Shown piece by piece: positions 1 to 6,189 of a stretch of DNA of 11,887 nucleotides. The stretch spans positions 1 through 11,887 of the forward strand of contig JALRAA010000019.1 in assembly GCA_023262645.1 (NCBI GenBank). The letters run 5' to 3'. This DNA comes from Burkholderiaceae bacterium. Its GTDB lineage: Bacteria; Pseudomonadota; Gammaproteobacteria; Burkholderiales; Burkholderiaceae_C. The notes below the pieces were generated by a model that ran no database searches, was not told where the DNA came from, and was given only the letters and a program-made list of their open reading frames with translations. A program made the translations under genes and the position numbers. Each line of letters opens with the position of its first letter. The stretch's first letter is position 1.

Positions 1-1513
1 ATTCAAACCTAGTTGAAAACTGTTTTCCTGTATTGCGCTCGGCATGCAGCATTGACTCTGTAACTAGTTTATCTATCTTTTGGTATTCTTCTGTTGTATC
101 GGGTGTCCATGCCCCTGAGTCAGATGTTTCCTGCAGTGACTGAACTTTGTCATAAATCTTATGATACCTAAGCTGTTCGTGAAGGATATCTCGATATTGG
201 GTTGTCAATCTAGGGTCAGAGATTTGCAGGCGCCGATAGCTAGGAGGGGCTATATCATGGGCTGGATCGGCGAACATGAGTAGAGCGTCGAAATCCACAT
301 AATATGCTCTATGATCACTGTGGAAAAGGGAATGAAAGGCAAGGCTACCGCTTGTAAGAACCGCTGGTTGTAGACGTGGAGTGACAAAGATAAAAAAAAT
401 TCTTTTGGATCCTTGGATATGTGACGCAGGGAATGGACGGCTGCTATGCTGTAGTGCTAACGGGTCTTTAAGTCCGCAACTAGCCACAAGTGTACTAAGT
501 TTACCATTATGTGAGGCTGACACCGTTGGTCGATCAGGATTATATTCCAGTGGAATAGAGGTGCCAGCAGTGTCTGGGTTATAGGAGTCGTTGGCGTCCA
601 TTGCTAATACGATCTCGTGTCCTTCCGACACCTTAGTTTCCAACCAACCTTGAAGGTCGAGTATGAACTGTCGTCTAGGGTTGACTGTCACCCTCTGATT
701 GTGTTCCCGGTGAAGGCGGGACAAACTTCTCAGCTGTTGTTGATAATTTGTTGTGTCTCCCTGTGAGGATGTTGCGTTATATGCTGAAACAATGGTAACC
801 TTAGTGGTACCTTTACCTCGCAAAGTGATGTATGACCAGCGTCCAAGACACAAAGGGTCTGCACCACGCTCTATTATACGTGATGTCCAGTTGTCGCAGA
901 TGACTGTAGCTGTCCCACCTGGTTGACGATTGCTAAGGAAATCCTCGGGAGGCTGCGACGTAGAGTAGGCTGAATAGCGCCACGTCTTCCGCAGTAAACT
1001 AGAAAACAAGTCCCTGGTCGATGGTATTTTCCAGTTGAGATTTGCTTCAGGCAAGCATATGGCCGCTGCTCCATATTCACTGCAATTACAGAGGTCCTGT
1101 TGTAGGGGCAAAGTTGACCCACTAAGGCGAAGACCGTTTGGGTTTTGTAGAAAAACTCGGAACACTTTGGTTGAATCAATTATTGGTAGTGAATGTCCCC
1201 ATGAGTCATACAGAATTGTGTCAGGGGGAGCAAATGTAGGAAAGCTGTGGATGGGACGATATGACTTGGAATAATTGTAGTTATATTGAAGAAGATGATA
1301 CCGTAGAAAGGAGCGACGCAAGCGTCGGGGCTCGATACCTGAGTTTGCGGGGGGTGCATGGGGAGTGGCTACCTCCATTTGTGGGACAACTGAATTGCTT
1401 TTTGTTGTTTGCCGTACCTTTTTAAAAAATGACGTTATTTGTAGTTGAACCTTGGTTGATCTTTGGGTGGAGACTGTAGGTTCATGTTGTAAAACTTCCT
1501 TAGAAAAAACCAG
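1..1513 (-). mobile_element. Fragment of a eukaryote-type LINE (non-LTR) retrotransposon, diatom-like
   Basis: This stretch reads as one uninterrupted minus-strand frame of about 500 codons. It covers an apurinic-type endonuclease domain and the start of the linker that precedes reverse transcriptase in LINE ORF2 proteins. The reverse transcriptase itself would lie beyond position 1. Base composition looks lower in GC and codon use differs from the bacterial genes to the right: many A/T-ending codons and free use of AGA, CTA, ATA and TTA. The protein wording (for example FVTPRLQPA, SDHRAYYVDF, LVTESMLHAER) resembles, from memory, retroelement proteins abundant in diatom genomes. The identity of the endonuclease fold is seen in the sequence; the diatom origin is recognition, not a search result. 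No target-site duplication, poly-A tail or 5' end is visible because both ends are cut. Confidence 0.8.
2..1513 (-). CDS. LINE ORF2-type endonuclease/exonuclease/phosphatase protein, partial at both ends
   Basis: In LINEs this domain nicks target DNA to prime reverse transcription. The frame has codon first bases at positions congruent to 1 mod 3, contains no stop, and runs off the left edge. The first in-frame ATG inside the foreign part is at 1378, and residues here are numbered from it; the frame also stays open upstream to the join. APE-fold motifs appear in order: QNPNGLR (N79), ICLPEAN (E111), GRWSYITLRGKG, TIVSAY, LAMDAND (D261, N263), the RI-D-YI-type motif and SDH (D355, H356). These correspond to APE1 N68, E96, D210/N212 and D308/H309. 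The expected Asp of the RIDYI-like motif is Phe (F328, in SKRIFFIF), which should weaken catalysis. After the domain comes a helical linker (IDKLVTESMLHAER), as found before reverse transcriptase. Upstream of the ATG is QITSFFKK, a weak PIP-box-like patch. Confidence is high in the domain and moderate in the exact start. Confidence 0.82.
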   Translation of the reverse strand, partial: MVFSKEVLQHEPTVSTQRSTKVQLQITSFFKKVRQTTKSNSVVPQMEVATPHAPPANSGIEPRRLRRSFLRYHLLQYNYNYSKSYRPIHSFPTFAPPDTILYDSWGHSLPIIDSTKVFRVFLQNPNGLRLSGSTLPLQQDLCNCSEYGAAAICLPEANLNWKIPSTRDLFSSLLRKTWRYSAYSTSQPPEDFLSNRQPGGTATVICDNWTSRIIERGADPLCLGRWSYITLRGKGTTKVTIVSAYNATSSQGDTTNYQQQLRSLSRLHREHNQRVTVNPRRQFILDLQGWLETKVSEGHEIVLAMDANDSYNPDTAGTSIPLEYNPDRPTVSASHNGKLSTLVASCGLKDPLALQHSSRPFPASHIQGSKRIFFIFVTPRLQPAVLTSGSLAFHSLFHSDHRAYYVDFDALLMFADPAHDIAPPSYRRLQISDPRLTTQYRDILHEQLRYHKIYDKVQSLQETSDSGAWTPDTTEEYQKIDKLVTESMLHAERNTGKQFSTRFE

Positions 1514-1841
1514 AAACGTCATAGTTGGCGTCGGTTTTCAATTCTTGCAACCAACCTTTTTTGCCCCAGATCGGTGTTTCGTACATACCGATGGTCATCA
1601 CGTCGAACTGTCCGCCCTTGGTGGCGATGTCTGTAGTCACGCGCTGGCGCAACACACCCTCTTCTAAGGTGACCCATTTGAGTTTGATGTCGGGGTTGGC
1701 TGCCTCAAAGTTTTTCGACAGTTTTTGCATCTCGATCATGTGGCCGTTGTTGACGGTGGCAATCACGAGCTCGGTGGCCGCTTGGGCCAGACCCACGCTC
1801 AACAGCGTGGCGGTCAATACTGATGCGATACGAAATTTCAC
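1500..1841 (-). CDS. Sorbitol/mannitol-type ABC transporter substrate-binding protein, truncated
   Basis: This is the periplasmic binding subunit of a sugar or polyol ABC importer. The start is GTG at 1841-1839, preceded by a good ribosome site (AGGAG, about 8 bases upstream). Residues 1-21 form a Sec signal peptide: MKFR, a hydrophobic core, and cleavage after AQA. The mature part opens ATELVIATVNNGHMI and continues with LKWVTLEEGVLRQRV and FDVMTIGMYETPIWGKKGWL, wording typical of the SmoE/MtlE polyol-binding branch of extracellular binding protein family 1. Family members are usually about 430-440 residues. Only about 109 genuine residues remain before the join, after which SGFF and a stop come from foreign DNA. 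Permease and ATPase partner genes would be expected beyond the break and are not in the window. The exact sugar cannot be told from this fragment. Confidence 0.85.
   Translation of the reverse strand: MKFRIASVLTATLLSVGLAQAATELVIATVNNGHMIEMQKLSKNFEAANPDIKLKWVTLEEGVLRQRVTTDIATKGGQFDVMTIGMYETPIWGKKGWLQELKTDANYDVSGFF
1509..1518. other. Join between eukaryote-like and bacterial DNA
   Basis: Reading right to left, the bacterial transporter protein matches its family up to ...LKTDANYDV (codon GTT at 1517-1515). It then loses similarity and ends after four more residues (SGFF) at a TAA at 1502-1500. The retroelement frame is already open from about 1513 downwards. The switch therefore lies within about ten bases. 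No bacterial transposase, integrase or repeat sits at the join. Assembly or library chimerism between two organisms in one sample is the most likely cause. A real insertion into a bacterial genome is possible but would be unprecedented in my knowledge for this element type. Confidence 0.75.
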
Positions 1842-1870
1842 GGTGGTCTCCTGATTTTTGAATAAGTTCC

Positions 1871-1904
1871 CAAAAATAAACGCAACGGTTGCTTCAACCG
1901 TTGC
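1871..1904 (-). terminator. Hairpin with T-rich tail between srkA and the ABC transporter gene
   Basis: A perfect 10-bp inverted repeat (GCAACGGTTG / CAACCGTTGC, 1882-1891 and 1895-1904) encloses a 3-base loop. On the minus strand it is followed by GTTTATTTTTGGG. This looks like an intrinsic terminator closing the DUF1840-srkA unit. It ends only about 40 bases before the GTG start of the binding-protein gene, so a promoter for that gene would have to overlap or precede the hairpin. It could therefore instead be an attenuator, or a regulator's operator, in that gene's leader. Confidence 0.55.
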
Positions 1905-1982
1905 ATAAATTCTGTCGTTGAATTCGTTCAGGATTTATACAAAAAAATTATCGTTTGGTACTTTCTTGCATTAACTGCTCAG

Positions 1983-2025
1983 GATTTACCCCGATATGTG
2001 AATGTTAATTTTGACGATTTACCCC
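1983..2025. repeat. Pair of 10-bp direct repeats around the srkA stop
   Basis: GATTTACCCC occurs at 1983-1992 and again at 2016-2025, the second copy overlapping the srkA stop codon (TTA at 2019-2021 on the plus strand). A related AGGATTTA occurs near 1930. The repeats are short and may be chance or a small duplication of the gene's tail; no function is evident. Confidence 0.3.
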
Positions 2026-3008
2026 ATCAAATCGATTTGTTCGCGCAAGGTATCGCACTGTCCGCGCCAGTAATCGGCGGTGCCAAACCAAGGGAAATGC
2101 ATGGGAAACGCCGGGTCGTCTTGCCGTCCCGCCAGCCACGCGCTGTAGTGAATGATGCGCAAGGTACGCAAGGCCTCGATACACAGCAACTCTCGGTCAT
2201 CGAATGGCCGCACCGATTCATAACCCTCAAGCACTGCCGCCATTTTTCGCCGACGTTCATCGGGCTCGCCGTGTACCAGCATCCACAGGTCTTGCACCGC
2301 AGGGCCCATGCGGGCGTCGTCCATGTCGACAAAATGCGGTCCGGCTTGCGGCATACCCAGCGGGGTCCACAAAATATTGCCGGGGTGACAGTCGCCGTGC
2401 AAGCGCAACTGTTGTAAATCAGACGGTATGCGGTCACGCACCTGTTGCAGCGCTTGGTCGCACAAGGCCTGCCATTGCGCACGCACCTCTGGCACGATTT
2501 GCTGTTGCGACAACAACTGTTCGCGCGGTTGCTCGCCGAAGGTGTGCAGGTTCAACGCAGGCCTGACGGCAAATGCTTGTCGTTCGCCGACCAAATGCAT
2601 GCGCGCCATCAAACGGCCAATCCACATCAACACCTCGGGGTCGTCCAACTCAGGTGCACGTCCGCCACGGCGCGGACTCACGCTGAACCAGAAATGGCTG
2701 TCACGGTCGTCATGCGACACATGCATGCTGTGCAATGTTTTGCCATGCAATGGCAGCGGACCGACCACGGGAATGTCTTCGGCCACCAGTTCAGCGGTGA
2801 ACGCATGTTCTTCTTCAATTTGCGCCAGATCCCAACGACCGGGTCGGTAAAACTTGGCAACCACAGAACTGTCGTCGTCCAAATACACCAGATAAACACG
2901 GTTTTCATAAGAGCTCAATGCGCTGAGCCGACCATCGACCGGCAAGCCCAGATCGCTCAACGCATCCAGCACCGCAGTCGGTGTCAACACCTGATAAGGA
3001 TGCGCCAC
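2019..3008 (-). CDS. srkA: SrkA/YihE-type stress-response serine/threonine kinase
   Basis: SrkA is a cytoplasmic kinase of the choline/aminoglycoside-kinase (APH) fold. In E. coli it protects stressed cells from death and lies in the Cpx regulon. Numbering from the GTG at 3008, the nucleotide-binding lobe contains SYENRVYLV and VVAKFYRPGRW (ATP-binding Lys). The catalytic loop LHGDCHPGN gives D206 and N211, and FVDMDDA near residues 226-232 is the metal-binding motif, followed by GPAVQDLWML. All key residues are present. The length of 329 residues matches the family (328 in E. coli). An upstream TTG at 3047 is possible, but GTG 3008 is preferred: it overlaps the stop of the preceding gene in a TAGTG arrangement, and the protein then begins just before the conserved YQVLTPTAVLDAL. 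It is probably co-transcribed and translationally coupled with the DUF1840 gene. Confidence 0.93.
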   Translation of the reverse strand: MAHPYQVLTPTAVLDALSDLGLPVDGRLSALSSYENRVYLVYLDDDSSVVAKFYRPGRWDLAQIEEEHAFTAELVAEDIPVVGPLPLHGKTLHSMHVSHDDRDSHFWFSVSPRRGGRAPELDDPEVLMWIGRLMARMHLVGERQAFAVRPALNLHTFGEQPREQLLSQQQIVPEVRAQWQALCDQALQQVRDRIPSDLQQLRLHGDCHPGNILWTPLGMPQAGPHFVDMDDARMGPAVQDLWMLVHGEPDERRRKMAAVLEGYESVRPFDDRELLCIEALRTLRIIHYSAWLAGRQDDPAFPMHFPWFGTADYWRGQCDTLREQIDLMG

Positions 3009-3331
3009 TAAACGCCCCAAACAATGGGTTGATCGGCTTGGTGACAACGTTGCAACATGTCCACTACGGGCTTGAACCGTTGGCGCAAACGAATGCTTTC
3101 AAAACGCGGGGCCGGTTGACCCAGTGCCAAGGCTTCTTTCACAGCCTGCGCTTGCTCTGCCTCCTCGCGTAGCACCGCTTGTTGCAAAGCTTCGATGGCG
3201 GCGGGCATTTCTTCGGGGGAAATGATGCCTCGAGCACCTGCAGTCTTACCAATGGTTTGTAAAAAAATGTTGCCCTGCGGCTCCAGCAATATCAGGTCAC
3301 CGGCGGCTTTGGATGTGAATTTGTAGAGCAT
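3008..3331 (-). CDS. DUF1840 domain-containing small protein
   Basis: A 107-residue cytoplasmic protein of unknown function, common in Burkholderiales. It opens MLYKFTSKAAGDLILLEPQG and ends in the family's usual VWGV. It has a central acidic/alanine-rich helix (AIEALQQAVLREEAEQAQAV) and a conserved IRLRQRFKPVVDML near residues 80-95. A longer frame reaches 3373, but the ATG at 3331 starts exactly where the domain begins, so the extra 14 residues were rejected. There is no signal peptide or membrane segment. Its stop (TAG, 3010-3008) shares a base with the srkA GTG start. The pairing may mean a role in the same stress response, but nothing in the sequence shows a mechanism. Confidence 0.88.
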   Translation of the reverse strand: MLYKFTSKAAGDLILLEPQGNIFLQTIGKTAGARGIISPEEMPAAIEALQQAVLREEAEQAQAVKEALALGQPAPRFESIRLRQRFKPVVDMLQRCHQADQPIVWGV

Positions 3332-3397
3332 GCGCCTATTGTGCGCCCAAGGGAAAACCCCTGTGAATGGCACACCGTCAGAGCTTGACGTTAATTA

Positions 3398-3411
3398 GTT
3401 TAGGCCTCAAC
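3398..3411. promoter_or_regulatory. Candidate MarR-type operator before the aromatic operon
   Basis: GTTTAGGCCTCAAC is a 14-bp near-perfect palindrome in which six of seven base pairs match around a central AGGCCT. It ends 3 bases before the ATG of the first operon gene, inside the 83-bp gap between divergent genes. A TTGACG at 3385-3390 could be a -35 element, with a poor AACAAT -10 at 3409-3414, so the palindrome would sit over the spacer and -10 region. The size and position suit a repressor of the MarR type encoded in the operon. The link is inference. Confidence 0.4.
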
Positions 3412-3414
3412 AAT

Positions 3415-5706
3415 ATGGATATGAACATATTGTGTATTGGTGGTGGCCCCGCCGGTTTGTATTTCGCGCTGCTGATGAAGCAACACCAGCCTGCGCATCA
3501 CATCACGGTGGTCGAGCGAAACCGTCCCTATGACACCTTTGGCTGGGGTGTGGTGCTCAGTGACCAAACCTTGGAGAACTTGCACGCTGCAGATGCATAC
3601 ACCGCCCAACAGATTGGCGAAGCGTTCAACCATTGGGACGATATAGAAGTGTTTTTCAAAGGCCGCAGCATGCGTTCTGGCGGCCACGGTTTTTGTGGCA
3701 TTGGGCGCAAACATTTGCTCAATATTTTGCAAGCCCGGTGTGAAAGCCTGGGCGTGCAACTGGTGTTTGAACAAGATGTCAGCGACGACCAAGCACTGGC
3801 ACAGCAGTACCAAGCCGATCTGGTGATTGCCAGCGACGGACTCAACAGCCGCATTCGACAGCGTTATGCGCACAGCTACCAGCCCGACATAGACACGCGC
3901 CATTGCCGTTTTGTCTGGCTGGGTACCCACCAAACCTTTGACGCATTCACGTTTGCTTTTGAAGAAACCGAGCACGGCTGGTTTCAAGCCCATGCCTACC
4001 AGTACGACGCCGATACCTCCACGTTCATTGTGGAAACACCCGATGAAGTCTGGCGTGCGCATGGACTGGACCAACTGTCGCAAGAAGAAGGGATTGCGTT
4101 TTGCCAGCGTTTGTTCGCCAAGTACTTGGGTGGCCATGCACTGATGAGCAACGCAGCGCATTTGCGCGGCTCAGCGATTTGGATTCAATTTCCGCGTGTG
4201 ATCTGCCAACGTTGGGTGCATTGGATACATACGCCCACGCACCCGAAGGTGCCCGTGGTGCTGATGGGTGACGCCGCACACACAGCACACTATTCGATAG
4301 GCAGCGGCACCAAACTGGCCTTGGAAGACGCCATCGATTTGTCCAACGCTTTTGCTTCAGCGCCCCATGCAGATATCGCATCGGTGTTGCAGGCTTATGA
4401 AGCGCGTCGCAGCGTAGAGGTGTTGAAAATCCAAAATGCCGCACGCAATTCCACCGCATGGTTTGAACAAGTGAAGCGCTATGTACACATGCCGATCGAG
4501 CAATTCACTTATTCACTGCTGACGCGCTCGCAACGCATCAGCCATGAAAATTTAAGGTTGCGAGACCGCGACTGGTTGCAGTCCTACGAAGCCTGGTTGT
4601 CGGGTGGCACAGTCATGCCGCCGATGCTCATGCCGTTTCAATTGCGCGAAATCGCATTGAAAAACCGCATCGTGGTGTCACCCATGGCCACTTACAGCGC
4701 GGTCGATGGCGTGGTTGGCGATTTCCATTTGGTGCACCTGGGTGCCAGAGCCCTGGGCGGCGCCGGTTTGGTCATGGTGGAAATGACCAGCCCCACGCCC
4801 GAAGGCCGCATCACACCCGGCTGCCCGGGTTTGTGGAATGACACCCAACAACACGCGTTTGAACGCATCACCGAATTTGTGCATCAACAAAACACCCATA
4901 TCGGTTTGCAGCTCGGGCACAGTGGCGCAAAAGGTTCCACGCAATTGGGCTGGGAATCGATGGACGAACCCTTACCGCGCGACAACTGGCCGCTGCTGGC
5001 CGCCAGTGCGCTGGCCTATGGCCCGAACAATCAATTGCCACAAGCCATGACACCCGAGCACATGGAAGCAGTGCTGCAAGCGTTTGTGCATTCAACACAA
5101 CGGGCGGATGCAGCCGGATTTGATTGGTTGGAACTGCATTGCGCACACGGCTATTTGTTGTCTGGTTTTATGTGCCCGCTGACGAATCAGCGTGATGATG
5201 CATGGGGTGGTTCGTTGGAAAACCGCTGCCGCTACCCGTTGCAAGTGTTTCGCGCCATGCGCGCCGTCTGGCCAGCGCACAAACCCATGGCTGTGCGAAT
5301 TTCCGCCCACGACTGGGCACCGGGGGGGAATACCGATGACGATGCTGTGCAAATCGCCGCTTTGTTCAAACAAGCGGGTTGCGATCTGATCGACGTGTCT
5401 TCTGGGCAAACCACCCGCGCTGCCAAGCCGGTGTATGGGCGCATGTACCAAACGCCATTTGCCGATCGCATCCGCAACGAAGTGCATATCGCCACCATGG
5501 CCGTGGGCGCCATCAGCGAAGCCGATCATGCGAACAGCATCATCGCCGCAGGCCGAGCCGACCTGTGCGCCATTGGCAGACCGCATCTGGCCGACCCGAA
5601 CTGGACGCTGCACGAAGCTGCCAAACTGGCAAGCCGCCACGTGGTCTGGCCCAAACCCTATGAAGCCGGCCGCGACCAACTCTACCGTTTGCAATCCAAA
5701 CCCTGA
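3415..5706 (+). CDS. Fused FAD monooxygenase/OYE-type reductase acting on an aryl-CoA (2-aminobenzoyl-CoA monooxygenase/reductase or salicylyl-CoA 5-hydroxylase type)
   Basis: The family hydroxylates, and in the 2-aminobenzoyl-CoA enzyme also reduces, an aromatic ring held as a CoA thioester, using O2 and NADH. Numbering from ATG 3415 gives 763 residues, normal for the fusion. Residues 1 to about 395 are a class A flavoprotein hydroxylase: GGGPAG (9-14) binds FAD, DGLNSRIR is the DG motif, and MGDAAHTAHYSIGSG (GD motif at 285-286) contacts the flavin. From about residue 401 a complete old-yellow-enzyme TIM barrel follows: LKNRIVVSPMATYSA, QLGHSGAKGS, the paired histidines of HCAHGYL (H575, H578), and FMCPLTNQRDDAWGGS. 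Starts at 3367 and 3421 are also possible; 3415 has a TAGG about 10 bases upstream and begins at the FAD-binding strand. It is the first gene of the operon. The neighbouring CoA ligase, crotonase and dehydrogenase favour the ring-reducing anthranilate route over gentisate formation. Confidence 0.88.
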   Translation: MDMNILCIGGGPAGLYFALLMKQHQPAHHITVVERNRPYDTFGWGVVLSDQTLENLHAADAYTAQQIGEAFNHWDDIEVFFKGRSMRSGGHGFCGIGRKHLLNILQARCESLGVQLVFEQDVSDDQALAQQYQADLVIASDGLNSRIRQRYAHSYQPDIDTRHCRFVWLGTHQTFDAFTFAFEETEHGWFQAHAYQYDADTSTFIVETPDEVWRAHGLDQLSQEEGIAFCQRLFAKYLGGHALMSNAAHLRGSAIWIQFPRVICQRWVHWIHTPTHPKVPVVLMGDAAHTAHYSIGSGTKLALEDAIDLSNAFASAPHADIASVLQAYEARRSVEVLKIQNAARNSTAWFEQVKRYVHMPIEQFTYSLLTRSQRISHENLRLRDRDWLQSYEAWLSGGTVMPPMLMPFQLREIALKNRIVVSPMATYSAVDGVVGDFHLVHLGARALGGAGLVMVEMTSPTPEGRITPGCPGLWNDTQQHAFERITEFVHQQNTHIGLQLGHSGAKGSTQLGWESMDEPLPRDNWPLLAASALAYGPNNQLPQAMTPEHMEAVLQAFVHSTQRADAAGFDWLELHCAHGYLLSGFMCPLTNQRDDAWGGSLENRCRYPLQVFRAMRAVWPAHKPMAVRISAHDWAPGGNTDDDAVQIAALFKQAGCDLIDVSSGQTTRAAKPVYGRMYQTPFADRIRNEVHIATMAVGAISEADHANSIIAAGRADLCAIGRPHLADPNWTLHEAAKLASRHVVWPKPYEAGRDQLYRLQSKP

Positions 5707-5712
5707 ACCACC

Positions 5713-6189
5713 ATGGACCTCGAAGCAAGAATTCACAGCACCCATCCGCAAGCCTTGCGTTTGTGGCTGCGCATGCTCACCTGCACACAGTTGATTGAAA
5801 AACAAGTACGCGCTGGACTGCGCGATGAATTCAACACCACCTTGCCGCGCTTTGATTTGATGGCGCAACTGGAACGCGAACCGCAAGGCATGAAGATGAA
5901 TGAATTGTCGCGCCGCATGATGGTGACCGGCGGCAACATCACACCGGTCACCGACCAACTGGTCCGAGAGGGCTTGGTCGAGCGCATGGGCTTGCCGCAA
6001 GACCGCCGCGCATGGTTGGTCCGTTTGACACCTGCCGGACGCAGCTTGTTCAAAAAAATGGCCAAGCGGCACGAAGCTTGGATCGTCGCAGCGTTTGCCT
6101 CCCTGAAAGAACCCGACATCACGCAATTGCATGCGTTGCTGGGTCAAGTGAAACAACACAGCCATGCCATGGCATTGGAAAAAACATGA
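5713..6189 (+). CDS. MarR-family transcriptional regulator of the aromatic operon
   Basis: A 158-residue winged-helix DNA-binding protein that should act as a dimer, probably a repressor released by an aromatic acid or its CoA thioester. An N-terminal dimerisation helix (residues 1 to about 45) is followed by LPRFDLMAQL, then the helix-turn-helix MNELSRRMMVTGGNITPVTD and LVREGLVER. The wing is LPQDRRAWLVRLTPAGR, with the family's conserved DRR. A C-terminal helix completes the dimer interface. It lies 6 bases after the monooxygenase stop, without a clear ribosome site. Its TGA overlaps the next gene's ATG (ATGA), so it is made from the operon it probably controls and would give autoregulation. 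The palindrome at 3398-3411 is its best candidate site. The ligand is inferred from neighbours only. Confidence 0.9.
   Translation: MDLEARIHSTHPQALRLWLRMLTCTQLIEKQVRAGLRDEFNTTLPRFDLMAQLEREPQGMKMNELSRRMMVTGGNITPVTDQLVREGLVERMGLPQDRRAWLVRLTPAGRSLFKKMAKRHEAWIVAAFASLKEPDITQLHALLGQVKQHSHAMALEKT

Noticed and set aside
381..584. Short plus-strand frame in the left region, and the similar ones at 1035-1274 and 1452-1667
   Set aside because: They lie opposite the long retroelement frame and have no domain or ribosome site.
1314..1327. Perfect small palindrome CGACGC-AA-GCGTCG
   Set aside because: It falls inside the retroelement coding frame, where it encodes an arginine-rich patch (RRLRR). It is most simply explained by the repeated Arg codons rather than a regulatory hairpin.
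2445..3011. 188-residue plus-strand frame over srkA
   Set aside because: Antisense shadow of srkA, whose kinase motifs are intact; no recognisable domain in the shadow.
3047..3047. TTG start for srkA adding 13 residues
   Set aside because: It overlaps the preceding gene by 40 bases, and the added residues do not resemble the family. GTG 3008 gives the usual length and a coupled stop/start.
3400..4161. 253-residue minus-strand frame over the FAD domain
   Set aside because: Opposite an intact FAD-binding domain; no independent start signal or domain.
5092..6165. 357-residue minus-strand frame opposite the monooxygenase and marR genes
   Set aside because: The plus strand carries unmistakable OYE and MarR motifs across the same bases. 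The minus frame spans a gene boundary and is low-complexity His/Gln/Ala text with no domain.
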